NCBI RefSeq assembly: GCF_900110735.1
Contig: NZ_FOET01000011.1
Location: 124,001 to 188,000, forward strand
Direction: 5' to 3'
Length of the DNA: 64,000 nt
Origin: Streptomyces radiopugnans
GTDB taxonomy: Bacteria; Actinomycetota; Actinomycetes; Streptomycetales; Streptomycetaceae
The position numbers and the translations under genes were made by a program. Positions 23,305 to 31,965 of this stretch are shown here, in pieces (the stretch's first letter is position 1; the number at the start of each line of letters is the position of its first letter). The notes beneath the pieces were generated by a model that saw only the letters and a list, made by a program, of their open reading frames with translations, was not told the DNA's origin and searched no databases.

Positions 23305-24972
23305 ATGGCCAGGGAATTCCAACGAGGCCACAAGGCCAAGATCAGCGATCTGACAGCCGGGACGGACCTGTACGTGGGCGTGCGGATCTCCGCGCCGGGG
23401 CTGTCGTTCGACATCAGCTGCTTTGGGCTCGACGCCGGCGAACGGCTGTCGGACGACCGTTACTTCGTCTTCTTCAACCAGCCCGAGTCGCCGGAGAGGG
23501 CGATCCGGCTGCTGGGGGCCCAGGCGGGCGACACCGAATCCTTCAGGGTGACGCTGGACCGCATCCCCGCGGACATCCACAAGCTCTCCTTCACCGCCAC
23601 CATCGACGGCGACGGGCAGATGTCCCGGATCGACCCCGGCTATCTGCGGATCGTCGCGGGCGGCGAGGAGGTCGCGCGCTATTCGTTCGACGGTTCGGAG
23701 TTCACCACCGAGCGGGCCGTGATGCTCGGCGACTTCTACCTCAAGGACGTCTGGCGCTTCGCGGCGGTAGGGCAGGGATTCGACGGAGGGCTGGAGGCGC
23801 TGCTGAAGCACTTCGGCGGTGAGGTCCTGGAGGAGGAGCCCGCCTCCGCCCCCGCACCGGCTCCGCAGGCGGTGCCCGGCTTCGCGCCGCCCGCCGGACC
23901 GGCGCCCGGCTTCGCGCCCCCGGTTGCCCCCGCGGCTCAGCAGCAGGCACCCGCACCGGCTCCCGCGCCCGCACCCGCCCCCGCACCGGCTCCGCAGGTC
24001 CCCCCGGCCCCGGCCCCCGTGCCCGTCCAGCCGCCTCCGGGGCAGCCCGCACAGCCCGTTCCGCCCCCCTACGGAGGCGGGCCCGCCCAGCCGGGCTTCC
24101 CCGGGCAGGCGGCCCCGCCCGGGCCGCCCCCGCCCGCCCCGATACCCGCGTCCCCCACCGCCCCGGGCCAGGCCGCGCCCAGCCCCTTCGGACAGCCGCA
24201 GGCTCCGCAGCAGCCCTTCGGGCAGCCCGCGCACACGCCGCAGCAGCCCTTCGGGCAGGTCCCCGGTCACCCCGGTCACCCCGGTGTCCCGCAGATCCCC
24301 CAGGGGCCGGCGGCCGGCATCGGCGCCGCACTGGAGAAGTACCGCGAGGCGCCCACCGGACAGCGCTGGACCCTGCAGAACCCGGCGCTGATCCGCGCCG
24401 ACCTCTCCCACGACGGCCAGGGCGTCCTCGCGCGCCAGGGCAGCATGGTGCTCTACCAGGGCAAGGTCGACTTCTCCTACAAGGGCGCCGGGTTCGCCGG
24501 GCGGATCGTCGGCAACGCCACCGGCCAGGAGATGCAGCTGATGCGCTGCACCGGCCGCGGCCAGGTGTTCTTCGCCGAGAGCGCCGCGCACGTCCACCCC
24601 ATCGAACTCCAGGGCGACGCTATCTGCGTCTCCGCCGACAACGTGCTCGCCTTCGACGAGACCCTCCAGTACGAGGTGCGCCGGATCGACGGCCACGGCA
24701 TCCCCGGCGGCGCGCTGTTCACCATGCAGTTCCAGGGCACCGGCACCGTGGTGGTCAAGACGCAGGGCACCCCGGTCGTCCTGCCCGTCACCCCGACCAC
24801 CTTCGCCGACAGCCAGGCCGTCGTCGCCTGGTCCGCCGGCGCCCAGGTGATCATCTCCAGCCAGGTGAGGCTGCGCCGCAACGCCTATCCGGGCCACAGC
24901 GGGGAGACCGTGAACCTCCAGTTCCGCGGTGCTCCCGGCAACTTCATCGTCGTCCAGCCCTACGAGGTCTGA
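23305..24972 (+). CDS. TerD-AIM24 fusion protein
   Basis: A 555-residue fusion. Residues 1-175 are a TerD domain (GLSFDISCFGLDAGERLSDD, VTLDRIP, GEEVARYSFDG), the calcium-binding module of tellurite and chemical-stress systems. Residues about 176-330 are a Pro/Ala/Gln-rich disordered linker. Residues about 335-555 are an AIM24 (DUF124) beta-helical domain (VLARQGSMVLYQGKVDF, QLMRCTGRGQVFFAE, VVAWSAGAQV). It starts a three-gene operon with two more AIM24 proteins, 11 bp from the next gene. The role is probably envelope or stress related; no direct evidence is visible. Confidence 0.85.
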   Translation: MAREFQRGHKAKISDLTAGTDLYVGVRISAPGLSFDISCFGLDAGERLSDDRYFVFFNQPESPERAIRLLGAQAGDTESFRVTLDRIPADIHKLSFTATIDGDGQMSRIDPGYLRIVAGGEEVARYSFDGSEFTTERAVMLGDFYLKDVWRFAAVGQGFDGGLEALLKHFGGEVLEEEPASAPAPAPQAVPGFAPPAGPAPGFAPPVAPAAQQQAPAPAPAPAPAPAPAPQVPPAPAPVPVQPPPGQPAQPVPPPYGGGPAQPGFPGQAAPPGPPPPAPIPASPTAPGQAAPSPFGQPQAPQQPFGQPAHTPQQPFGQVPGHPGHPGVPQIPQGPAAGIGAALEKYREAPTGQRWTLQNPALIRADLSHDGQGVLARQGSMVLYQGKVDFSYKGAGFAGRIVGNATGQEMQLMRCTGRGQVFFAESAAHVHPIELQGDAICVSADNVLAFDETLQYEVRRIDGHGIPGGALFTMQFQGTGTVVVKTQGTPVVLPVTPTTFADSQAVVAWSAGAQVIISSQVRLRRNAYPGHSGETVNLQFRGAPGNFIVVQPYEV

Positions 24973-24983
24973 GGGAGCCCGCC

Positions 24984-25676
24984 ATGGACCGCACAGTGAT
25001 CCCGGGGGTCTCGGGCTACGCCCCGACCCCGCCCGCCGCCCGTATGGAGAACCACGGCTCGCACATGGTGAAGATCGCCATGGTCGGCGGCCAGGACGTC
25101 TTCGCCCGCTCCGGCTCGATGGTCGCCTACGAGGGCTTCGTCCAGTACGAGGCCAACCCGCCGGCCGTCCGCCAGGCCGCCTCCCAGTGGCTCACCGGCG
25201 AGGGCGCCCCGCTGATGAAGTGCAGCGGCGACGGGCTGCTCTACCTCGCCGACTACGGCGCCGACGTCGTCTGCCTGAACCTCGACAACGAGGCCCTCTC
25301 CGTCAACGGCACCAACCTCCTCGCCTTCGACGCCCACCTCCAGTGGGGCGTCGAGCGCGTCAAGGGCCTGGCGAAGTTCTCCGGACAGGGGATGTTCAAC
25401 GTCGGGATATCCGGCACCGGCTGGGTCGCCCTCACCTCCCGCGGCACCCCCGTCGTCGTGGACTGCGGACGCGGCGAGGACGAGACGTACGTCGATCCCG
25501 ACGCACTGGTGGCCTGGTCCTCGGGGCTGAAGATGAAGGGCAAGCGGAGCATGAAGGCGGGCGCGCTGATCGGCCGGGGCAGCGGCGAGGCGTACCAGAT
25601 CGCCTTCTCCGGCCGGGGATTCGTCGTCGTACAGCCCAGCGAGGACAGCACCGACCGCCTGCGCGTCCGGGGCTGA
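24984..25676 (+). CDS. AIM24 family protein (second of three)
   Basis: A 230-residue single-domain AIM24 protein. Key repeats are DVFARSGSMVAYEGFVQYE, MKCSGDGLLYLADYGADV, FNVGISGTGWVALTS and ALVAWSSGLKM. AIM24 is named for a yeast mitochondrial protein, but bacterial roles are largely unknown. GAGGGAG overlaps the preceding stop and gives an RBS. It is diverged from its neighbours, so the three copies are an old duplication. Confidence 0.85.
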   Translation: MDRTVIPGVSGYAPTPPAARMENHGSHMVKIAMVGGQDVFARSGSMVAYEGFVQYEANPPAVRQAASQWLTGEGAPLMKCSGDGLLYLADYGADVVCLNLDNEALSVNGTNLLAFDAHLQWGVERVKGLAKFSGQGMFNVGISGTGWVALTSRGTPVVVDCGRGEDETYVDPDALVAWSSGLKMKGKRSMKAGALIGRGSGEAYQIAFSGRGFVVVQPSEDSTDRLRVRG

Positions 25677-25692
25677 GGGGGAAGGAAGAACC

Positions 25693-26445
25693 ATGCAGAG
25701 TCCGCTCTTCGGCCACACCGAGGTGCAGAGCCAGGACCGCTACGCCCTGCAGAACCCGCAGCTGCTGCGGGTCCTGCTCGGCGGCCAGGACGACGTGCTC
25801 GCCCGCAAGGGCGCGATGGTCGCCTACCAGGGCCTGGTGGAGTTCGACGGGGAGTACCGGAGCGCCGGGCAGCGCCGCAGGCAGGCGCGCACCGGTGAGG
25901 GCCTGGACCTGATGCGCTGCTCCGGGCAGGGCACGGTCTACCTGGCCAACCTCGCCCAGTACATCCACATCATGGACGTGGAGTCCGAGGGGCTGACGGT
26001 CGACAGCTCCTACGTGCTGGCGCTGGACTCCTCCCTGCACTGGGAGGTGATCGCCGTGGACAGCCAGTTCGGGATCTCCGGCTCCGGCGCCTACAACCTC
26101 AACATCACCGGACGCGGCAAGGTCGCGCTGATGACCTCCGGCCGGCCGCTGGCGCTCCAGATCACCCCGGAGCGGTACGTCAGCGCCGACTCCGACGCGG
26201 TGGTCGCCTGGTCCAGTTCGCTGCGGGTGCAGATGCAGGCCCAGACCAGCTCCCAGAGCGTGTTCCGCCGGCGAGGCAGCACGGGGGAGGGCTGGGAGCT
26301 GAACTTCATGGGCCAGGGCTTCGCCCTCGTCCAGCCCAGCGAACTGCTGCCGCCGCAGAACGCGGCGGCGGGCCTGGGCGCGCAGTACGGCATGGGCCAG
26401 CACGGCGCACGCGGCCAGAACCAGGGCAACATCTGGTCCAACTAG
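25693..26445 (+). CDS. AIM24 family protein (third of three)
   Basis: A 250-residue AIM24 protein: DVLARKGAMVAYQGLVEFDG, MRCSGQGTVYLANLAQYI, YNLNITGRGKVALM, AVVAWSSSLRV. The last 30 residues are a Gly/Gln/Asn-rich tail. It lies 16 bp after the second copy and ends the operon before a strong terminator. Confidence 0.85.
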   Translation: MQSPLFGHTEVQSQDRYALQNPQLLRVLLGGQDDVLARKGAMVAYQGLVEFDGEYRSAGQRRRQARTGEGLDLMRCSGQGTVYLANLAQYIHIMDVESEGLTVDSSYVLALDSSLHWEVIAVDSQFGISGSGAYNLNITGRGKVALMTSGRPLALQITPERYVSADSDAVVAWSSSLRVQMQAQTSSQSVFRRRGSTGEGWELNFMGQGFALVQPSELLPPQNAAAGLGAQYGMGQHGARGQNQGNIWSN

Positions 26446-26454
26446 GCGGCGCGC

Positions 26455-26491
26455 GGCGCGCGGGCCCACCCCGGAGGACGGCCCGCGCGCC
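26455..26491. terminator. Hairpin terminator after the AIM24 operon
   Basis: A 12-bp perfect inverted repeat (26455-26466 with 26480-26491) between convergent genes. Confidence 0.65.
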
Positions 26492-26497
26492 CTGCCG

Positions 26498-27025
26498 TCA
26501 CAGCAGTGCGCGCGTGCGGTCCGCCAGCCGTACGACGGAGTCGTCGGCCACGCCCGCCACCTCGTCCCAGCCGAACCAGCGCAGCTCCAGGGACTCCTCG
26601 CTCAACGCCTCCACCGCACCCTCGGGCGCCAGGGCGGCGTACTGCACGTCCAGGTGCCAGGCGCAGGGCGTGAGGTGCCGGTCGAGGCGGACGGGCCCGC
26701 CCGGCAGCAGGGTGAGCCCGTCGACGCCCGACTCCTCGGTGGCCTCCCGCAGGGCGGCTGCGGCGAGGGCGGTGTCGCCGGGCTCGCAGTGTCCGCCCGT
26801 CTGGAGCCACATCCGCAGCTTGCGGTGGTGCGTCAGCAGGACGCGTCCGCGGCCGGGGTCCACCACCAGCGCGCTCGCCGTGATGTGCCCGTCCGCGCAG
26901 GACCGCCACACGCCGTCCGGGCGGGCGGCCAGGTGGTCGCAGTACGCCAGGCGCAGCGCCTCCTGCGCCCCGTCCGGCGCGGACCACTCCTTGAGCGTCC
27001 GCGCCGCGTCCTCGTGCAGGCTCAC
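26498..27025 (-). CDS. NUDIX hydrolase
   Basis: A 175-residue NUDIX-fold protein. The Nudix helix is LREATEESGV, but the upstream glycine loop (QTGGHCEPGDTALAAAA) is one residue off the canonical spacing, a variant seen in actinobacterial members. A substrate cannot be assigned. Its GTG overlaps the stop of the metalloprotease-like gene (GTGA), so the two are coupled. Confidence 0.8.
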   Translation of the reverse strand: MSLHEDAARTLKEWSAPDGAQEALRLAYCDHLAARPDGVWRSCADGHITASALVVDPGRGRVLLTHHRKLRMWLQTGGHCEPGDTALAAAALREATEESGVDGLTLLPGGPVRLDRHLTPCAWHLDVQYAALAPEGAVEALSEESLELRWFGWDEVAGVADDSVVRLADRTRALL

Positions 27026-28515
27026 CGGGCGCCGCCGGGCTCGTCCCCGCCGTCCCCGCGCTCGTCCCCGCGGTCTTCGCCGCGCCCGCCGGTCCCGCCG
27101 CCTTCGCCGTCCCCGCCGTCCTCTCCGCCGGACTCCTTGCCCAGCAACCCCTCCAGTTCGGAGAAGTCCAGCTGCTCGCGGTGGACGAAACCGTCCGGGT
27201 CGTCGAGGTCCTCGGCGGTCGGCAGCATGTCCGGGTGCGCCCACAGCCCGTCGCGGCCGTCCATCCCGCGGGCGTCGGTGAGCGAGGCCCACAGCCGGGA
27301 GGCGTCGCGCAGCCGCCGGGGCCGCAGTTCCAGCCCGATCAGCGTGGCGAACGTCTGCTCGGCCGGACCGCCGCCGGCGCGGCGGCGGCGCAGCGTCTCG
27401 CGCAGGGCGGACGCGGACGGCAGATGGGGCTCGGCCGCGGCGTGGACCACCGCGTCCACCCAGCCCTCGACCAGCGCCAGCGCCGTCTCCAGCCGGGCCA
27501 GGGCCGCCTTCTGCTCGGGGGTGTCCTCGGGCTGGAACATGCCCTGCTGCAGTGCCTCCTGCAGCTCCTCCGGGCGCGAGGGGTCGAGCTGCCCGACGAC
27601 GTCCTCCAGCTTGGCCGTGTCCACCTTGATCCCGCGCGCGTACCCCTCGACCGCGCCGAACAGGTGCGAGCGCAGCCACGGGACGTGGGCGAACAGCCGC
27701 TGGTGCGCCGCCTCGCGCAGCGCCAGGTAGAGCCGCACCTCCTCCAGGGGCACGCCCAGGCCCTCGCCGAAGGCCGCGATGTTGGCCGGCAGCAGCGCCG
27801 CCCGGCCCTTCGGCCCCAGCGGCAGGCCGATGTCGGTGGAGCCGACCACCTCGCCGGCCAGCACGCCCAGCGCGTGCCCGATCTGGGTGCCGAACATCGC
27901 GCCGCCCATGGAGCGCATCATCCCCAGCAGCGGGCCGGCCATGGCCTGCATCTCCTCGGGAAGCACGTCGCCCATGGCCGCCCCGACCCGCTCGGCGACC
28001 GGGTCCACCAGGTCCTTCCACACCGGGAGGGTGGACTCCACCCACTCGGCGCGACTCCAGGCGAGGGCCGAACCGGAGCCCGAGGGCAGCGAGGTCACGC
28101 CGTCCAGCCACAGGTCGGCCAGGCGTACGGCCTCCTCCACCGCCTTCCGCTCCTGCGGGCCGATGCTGGCGTCCTTGGTGCCGTCCGGGGTGCCCGCGGC
28201 GACGGTCTGCCGGGCGATGTCCTTGGCCATGTCCCAGTTGACCGGCCCGCCCTCGTAGCTGAGCATCTGGCCGAGCCGCTGGAACGCGGCGCCCAGGTCG
28301 TTCGGGTCGAAACCGCCGGGACCGCCGCCCAGCGATCCGAACATCGCCGCGAGCGGGTTGTCGGCGCCGCCGGCGCCGCCGAACCCGAACGGGTTCGGCC
28401 GCTGGCCGCCCTGACCCTGATCGCCCTGGCCGCCCTGGCCGCCCTTCTTCCGTCCGTCGTCGCCCTCCTCGGGCTCCTCGGGCGGCATGCCGAATCCGAA
28501 TGGGATGTCACTCAC
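27022..28515 (-). CDS. Zincin-like protein, DUF2342 family
   Basis: A 497-residue actinobacterial protein annotated in relatives as zinc-dependent metalloprotease or F420-associated. After a Gly/Gln/Asp-rich N-terminus (about 70 residues), conserved blocks are MLSYEGGPVNWDMAKDIARQ, FGTQIGHALGVLAGEVVGS and LYLALREAAHQRLFAHVPWL. The last holds the EAAH remnant of an HExxH-like helix. The C-terminus (about 50 residues) is Gly/Asp/Glu-rich and disordered. GTG start. Catalytic activity is doubtful on sequence grounds. Confidence 0.75.
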   Translation of the reverse strand: MSDIPFGFGMPPEEPEEGDDGRKKGGQGGQGDQGQGGQRPNPFGFGGAGGADNPLAAMFGSLGGGPGGFDPNDLGAAFQRLGQMLSYEGGPVNWDMAKDIARQTVAAGTPDGTKDASIGPQERKAVEEAVRLADLWLDGVTSLPSGSGSALAWSRAEWVESTLPVWKDLVDPVAERVGAAMGDVLPEEMQAMAGPLLGMMRSMGGAMFGTQIGHALGVLAGEVVGSTDIGLPLGPKGRAALLPANIAAFGEGLGVPLEEVRLYLALREAAHQRLFAHVPWLRSHLFGAVEGYARGIKVDTAKLEDVVGQLDPSRPEELQEALQQGMFQPEDTPEQKAALARLETALALVEGWVDAVVHAAAEPHLPSASALRETLRRRRAGGGPAEQTFATLIGLELRPRRLRDASRLWASLTDARGMDGRDGLWAHPDMLPTAEDLDDPDGFVHREQLDFSELEGLLGKESGGEDGGDGEGGGTGGRGEDRGDERGDGGDEPGGAR

Positions 28516-28661
28516 GGGGTTCCTCGGCTCTGGTGGATGGGACGCTGGGACGTCGGTGGGATGGTGTGCGATGTGGCGGGCTTTACGTCCAGCCTAGACA
28601 CCTCTCGTGCAGGATGGAGCCTGCGCACGTCGTACCCAGAGACAACCGCGGGAGACACCGG

Positions 28662-29771
28662 GTGAGTTCCCAGGAGCCAAACGTTCGCGGTCCGCGTAAC
28701 GGAGCCGCAGGGCCCGTCGTCGCGGTCACCGGCGCCGCATCGGGGGTCGGCGCGCTGCTCACCGAGCGGCTGGTCGCCTCCCCCGAGGTGGGGCGGGTCA
28801 TCGCGCTCGACGAGCGCCGCGGCGCGGTGGACGGCGCGCAGTGGCACGTCCTGGACGTGCGGGACCCGGCCATCGCCGACCGGCTGCGCGGTGACGGCGA
28901 ACCGGTGGACACCGTGGTCCACCTCGCCCTCGACCTGGACCTGGAGACCGACCCCGCCGCCCGCACCGCCTACAACGTGCGCGGCACCCAGACCGTGCTG
29001 ACCGCGGCCGCCGCCGCGGGCGTGCGCCGGGTGGTGCTGTGCACCTCGGCGATGGTCTACGGGGCCCTGCCCGACAACGACGTGCCGCTGGCCGAGGACG
29101 CCGAGCTGCGGGCGACCGCCGAGGCCACCGGTGTGGGCGACCTGCTGGAGATCGAGCGCCTCGCCCGGCGCGCCCCCCGCGCGCACCCGGGGCTGAACGT
29201 CACGGTCGTGCGCCCCACCGTCCTGGTCGGCGGCACCGACACCGCCCTGACCCGCTACTTCGAGTCCCCGCGCCTGCTGGTCGTGGCCGGCTCCCGGCCC
29301 TGCTGGCAGTTCTGCCACGTCGAGGACCTGGCCGGCGCCCTGGAGTACGCGGCGCTGGAGAAGGTGGAGGGCGAGCTGGCGGTCGGCTGCGACGGCTGGC
29401 TGGAGCAGGAGGAGGTCGAGGAGCTGTCCGGCATCCGCCGCATGGAGCTGCCCTCCGCCGTCGCGCTCGGTGCCGCCTCACGGCTCCACCGCCTGGGACT
29501 GACGCCCTCCCCGGCCGGTGACCTGGCGTACACCATGCACCCCTGGGTGGTCAGCGGCTCCCGGCTGCACGAGGCGGGCTGGCGGCCGAAGTGGACCAAC
29601 GAGGAGGTGCTGGCCGCGCTGCTGGAGGAGGCGGCCGGGCGCCACGCGGTCGCGGGCCGCCGCCTGGGCCGCAAGGACGCCACCACGCTCGGCGCCGCGG
29701 GCGCCACCGTCGCTCTGGTGGGCACCGCGGCCCTGGTCCGGCGCGCCCGCAAGGCCCGCCGCCGGGTGTGA
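28662..29771 (+). CDS. NAD-dependent epimerase/dehydratase-like SDR protein
   Basis: A 369-residue extended-SDR protein. The nucleotide-binding motif is VTGAASGVGALLTERL, followed by LDVRDPAIADRL and the Ser strand LCTSAMVYGALPD. The usual YxxxK catalytic pair is not visible: the expected position reads VGDLLEIERLA. WQFCHVEDLAGALEYA is a normal late SDR motif. A hydrophobic segment near the C-terminus (AAGATVALVGTAALV) precedes a basic end, which may anchor it to the membrane. GTG start with GGGAGA upstream. It diverges from the DUF2342 gene. Confidence 0.75.
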   Translation: MSSQEPNVRGPRNGAAGPVVAVTGAASGVGALLTERLVASPEVGRVIALDERRGAVDGAQWHVLDVRDPAIADRLRGDGEPVDTVVHLALDLDLETDPAARTAYNVRGTQTVLTAAAAAGVRRVVLCTSAMVYGALPDNDVPLAEDAELRATAEATGVGDLLEIERLARRAPRAHPGLNVTVVRPTVLVGGTDTALTRYFESPRLLVVAGSRPCWQFCHVEDLAGALEYAALEKVEGELAVGCDGWLEQEEVEELSGIRRMELPSAVALGAASRLHRLGLTPSPAGDLAYTMHPWVVSGSRLHEAGWRPKWTNEEVLAALLEEAAGRHAVAGRRLGRKDATTLGAAGATVALVGTAALVRRARKARRRV

Positions 29772-29885
29772 CACCGGGCCGCCGTACGGCCGCGTGCCCG
29801 GCCGAGGCACCCGCCGGACCGCCGGCGCCGGTGTGTCGGCGGGCCGCCGCTGCGCGCTCCCGCGCCCGTACGGCACCATGACCCC

Positions 29886-30344
29886 ATGGCACAGACGTAC
29901 GACCACCCCGGGGAGCGGGCGGCGCCCGACCCGATCCGCCTCCTGGCGATCCGCGACACCCCGCTCTCCGTGGACGAGGTCCTCGCGGCCGTCGGCGACG
30001 CCTCGGCGGGCGGCACCGCGCTGTTCGCGGGCACCGTGCGCGACCACGACGGGGGCGCGGGGGTGACCGGGCTCGGCTACTCCTCCCATCCCACGGCCGA
30101 GACCGAGCTCCGCCGGGTCGCCGAGGAGGTGGCGGCCGGCTTCCCCGTGCGGGCGCTCGCCGCGGTCCACCGGGTGGGGGACCTGTCGGTCGGTGATCTG
30201 GCCGTGGTCGTCGCCGTCTCCTGCGCGCACCGCGCCGAGGCGTTCGAGGCGTGCCGCCGCCTGATCGACGATCTGAAGCACCGGGTGCCGATCTGGAAGC
30301 ACCAGACCTTCACCGACGGCACCGAGGAGTGGGTGGGGGCCTAG
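29886..30344 (+). CDS. moaE: Molybdopterin synthase catalytic subunit MoaE
   Basis: A 152-residue MoaE, which with thiocarboxylated MoaD inserts sulfur into precursor Z to make molybdopterin. Present are GGTALFAGTVRDHD, LGYSSHPTAETEL, HRVGDLSVGDLAVVVAVS, the helix HRAEAFEACRRLIDDLKHRVPIWK with the conserved Lys residues, and the terminal TDGTEEWVGA. CACCAT lies 6 nt before the ATG (leaderless-like). It joins moeZ and modBA as the third molybdenum locus in the window. Confidence 0.92.
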   Translation: MAQTYDHPGERAAPDPIRLLAIRDTPLSVDEVLAAVGDASAGGTALFAGTVRDHDGGAGVTGLGYSSHPTAETELRRVAEEVAAGFPVRALAAVHRVGDLSVGDLAVVVAVSCAHRAEAFEACRRLIDDLKHRVPIWKHQTFTDGTEEWVGA

Positions 30345-30533
30345 CGCCGCGGTCGCGCGGGGCATGCCGGAGCGGTGGCCGGGAACAGTCCCCGCAGAGC
30401 CGGTGCGGGAAGCGGGCGGTTCCCCGGGGCGTGGAGTTGCGGAAGGGCACCCCTGCCGGAACGGTTGACTCATCCGGGATCTAGTCTGCTCATAGGCCGT
30501 ATCTCCGGCGCACTCGAGGATCGGGAGGTCACT

Positions 30534-30782
30534 GTGGCGGCACTCGCCTGGTTGCTGATTCCGTTCGTCGCCGCGATCGGGGCGGCCGTGTGGTCCGTGT
30601 GGGCCTCGCGCAAACCCAGCGGTTTCGGGGACGCCGACGGGGTCGCCGGATACGAGGCCTTCCGCGCCGCCATGGAACGCCCGCACGGCCGCGGGACGGG
30701 GCGGGAGGACCGGGACGGCCGCGAGGACTCCGCCGCCGTGTCCCGCACGGCCCCGGACGGGCGGGCCCCCGCGGCCGACTGA
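30534..30782 (+). CDS. Small single-pass membrane protein, hypothetical
   Basis: An 82-residue protein: one N-terminal transmembrane helix (LAWLLIPFVAAIGAAVWSVW), then a charged, disordered cytoplasmic tail. GGGAGG (30523-30528) lies 5 nt before the GTG start, and the frame has strong GC3. It just precedes the YlbL-type protease gene, which has its own promoter. No known function. Confidence 0.7.
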   Translation: MAALAWLLIPFVAAIGAAVWSVWASRKPSGFGDADGVAGYEAFRAAMERPHGRGTGREDRDGREDSAAVSRTAPDGRAPAAD

Positions 30783-30795
30783 CGCGCGGTTCCCG

Positions 30796-30801
30796 TACTG
30801 T
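30796..30801 (+). promoter_or_regulatory. Leaderless -10 of the YlbL-type protease gene
   Basis: TACTGT lies 6 nt before the ATG at 30808. Confidence 0.6.
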
Positions 30802-30807
30802 CGTGCC

Positions 30808-31896
30808 ATGCCACGCCGGACCGCGACGATGCTCACCTCCACCCTGCTGCTCATAGCCGTGCTCTGCGCGGCGGTCCTGATCAGGGTGCCGTACGCAGAG
30901 ATGTCACCGGGCCCCACCGTCAACACGCTCGGTGAGCACGGCGGCGAACCGGTGCTGAGCATCGAGGGCAGGAAGACCTACGAGCCGTCCGGGCACCTGA
31001 ACATGACCACCGTCCGCGTCACCGGCGCCGACTACCGGATGAACCTCGTGGAGGCCGTCTACGGCTGGCTGGCGGAGGACAGCGCCGTCGTCCCGCACGA
31101 CACCCTCTACCCCGACGACAAGTCGGCCGAGGAGGTGCGCGAGGAGAACGCCGAGGAGTTCACCCAGTCGCTGGAGAGCGCCAAGGTCGCCGCCCTGCGG
31201 GAGCTGGACGTTCCGGTCGGTGAGCGGGTGGTCGTCGCCTCCGTGGTCAAGGGCGGGCCGGCCGAGGACAGGCTGCACGCCGGGGACGTGATCACGGCCG
31301 TGGACGGCGAGGCCGTGAAGCAGCCGGGAGACGTCGCCGAGCTGGTGACCGAGCACGAGCCCGGCGAGGACGTGGTCTTCACGGTCGTCCCGGCCAAGGC
31401 CGCCCGGGCGGCCGAGAAGGCGGGCGAGAAGCCCACCGGCTCCCGGGAGGTCACCGTCACCACCGACGAGGCCGACGACGACGGGCGGGCCGTCGTCGGG
31501 ATCCGGGCGGGGCTCGACCACACCTTCCCGTTCGAGATAGAGATCAAGCTGGCCGATGTCGGAGGTCCCAGCGCCGGGCTGATGTTCGCCCTCGGCATCA
31601 TGGACAAGCTCACCCCCGGCGACCTCACCGGCGGTGAGTTCGTGGCCGGCACGGGCACCATCGACGGCGAGGGGCGGGTCGGCCCGATCGGCGGCATAGG
31701 GATGAAGACCATCGCCGCCCGGGACAAGGGCGCCGAGTACTTCCTCACCCCCGAGGACAACTGCGCCACCGCCGCCCGCGACGTCCCCGAGGGCCTGACC
31801 CTGGTCAGGGTCGGCACGATCGACGACGCCCTGGGGGCCCTGGAGGACATCCGGGAGGGGGAGACGGCCGGCCTGCCGCGGTGCACGGCAGGCTGA
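30808..31896 (+). CDS. YlbL-type PDZ/Lon-like membrane protease
   Basis: A 362-residue protein: one N-terminal transmembrane helix (STLLLIAVLCAAVLIRVPY), a PDZ domain (about 135-190, GGPAEDRLHAGDVITAVDGE) and a C-terminal Lon-type serine protease domain. The Ser-Lys dyad is visible in DVGGPSAGLMFALG (Ser) and GGIGMKTIAA (Lys). The protease should face outside the membrane. Family members process membrane or envelope substrates. Leaderless start. Confidence 0.85.
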   Translation: MPRRTATMLTSTLLLIAVLCAAVLIRVPYAEMSPGPTVNTLGEHGGEPVLSIEGRKTYEPSGHLNMTTVRVTGADYRMNLVEAVYGWLAEDSAVVPHDTLYPDDKSAEEVREENAEEFTQSLESAKVAALRELDVPVGERVVVASVVKGGPAEDRLHAGDVITAVDGEAVKQPGDVAELVTEHEPGEDVVFTVVPAKAARAAEKAGEKPTGSREVTVTTDEADDDGRAVVGIRAGLDHTFPFEIEIKLADVGGPSAGLMFALGIMDKLTPGDLTGGEFVAGTGTIDGEGRVGPIGGIGMKTIAARDKGAEYFLTPEDNCATAARDVPEGLTLVRVGTIDDALGALEDIREGETAGLPRCTAG

Positions 31897-31920
31897 CCCG
31901 TTCCCCCGCCCGCGGGCGCC

Positions 31921-31965
31921 CGTCCGGCGGGCACCCGCCCCGCGGTTCCCGCCGCGGGCCGGACG
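31921..31965. terminator. Weak hairpin between convergent genes
   Basis: CGTCCGGC (31921-31928) with GCCGGACG (31958-31965), plus an inner CCCGCGG/CCGCGGG pair. Interrupted stem, no U-tract. Confidence 0.4.

Noticed and set aside
30465..30487. TTGACT and TAGTCT before the small membrane protein gene at 30534
   Set aside because: The spacer is only 11 bp, too short for a housekeeping promoter.
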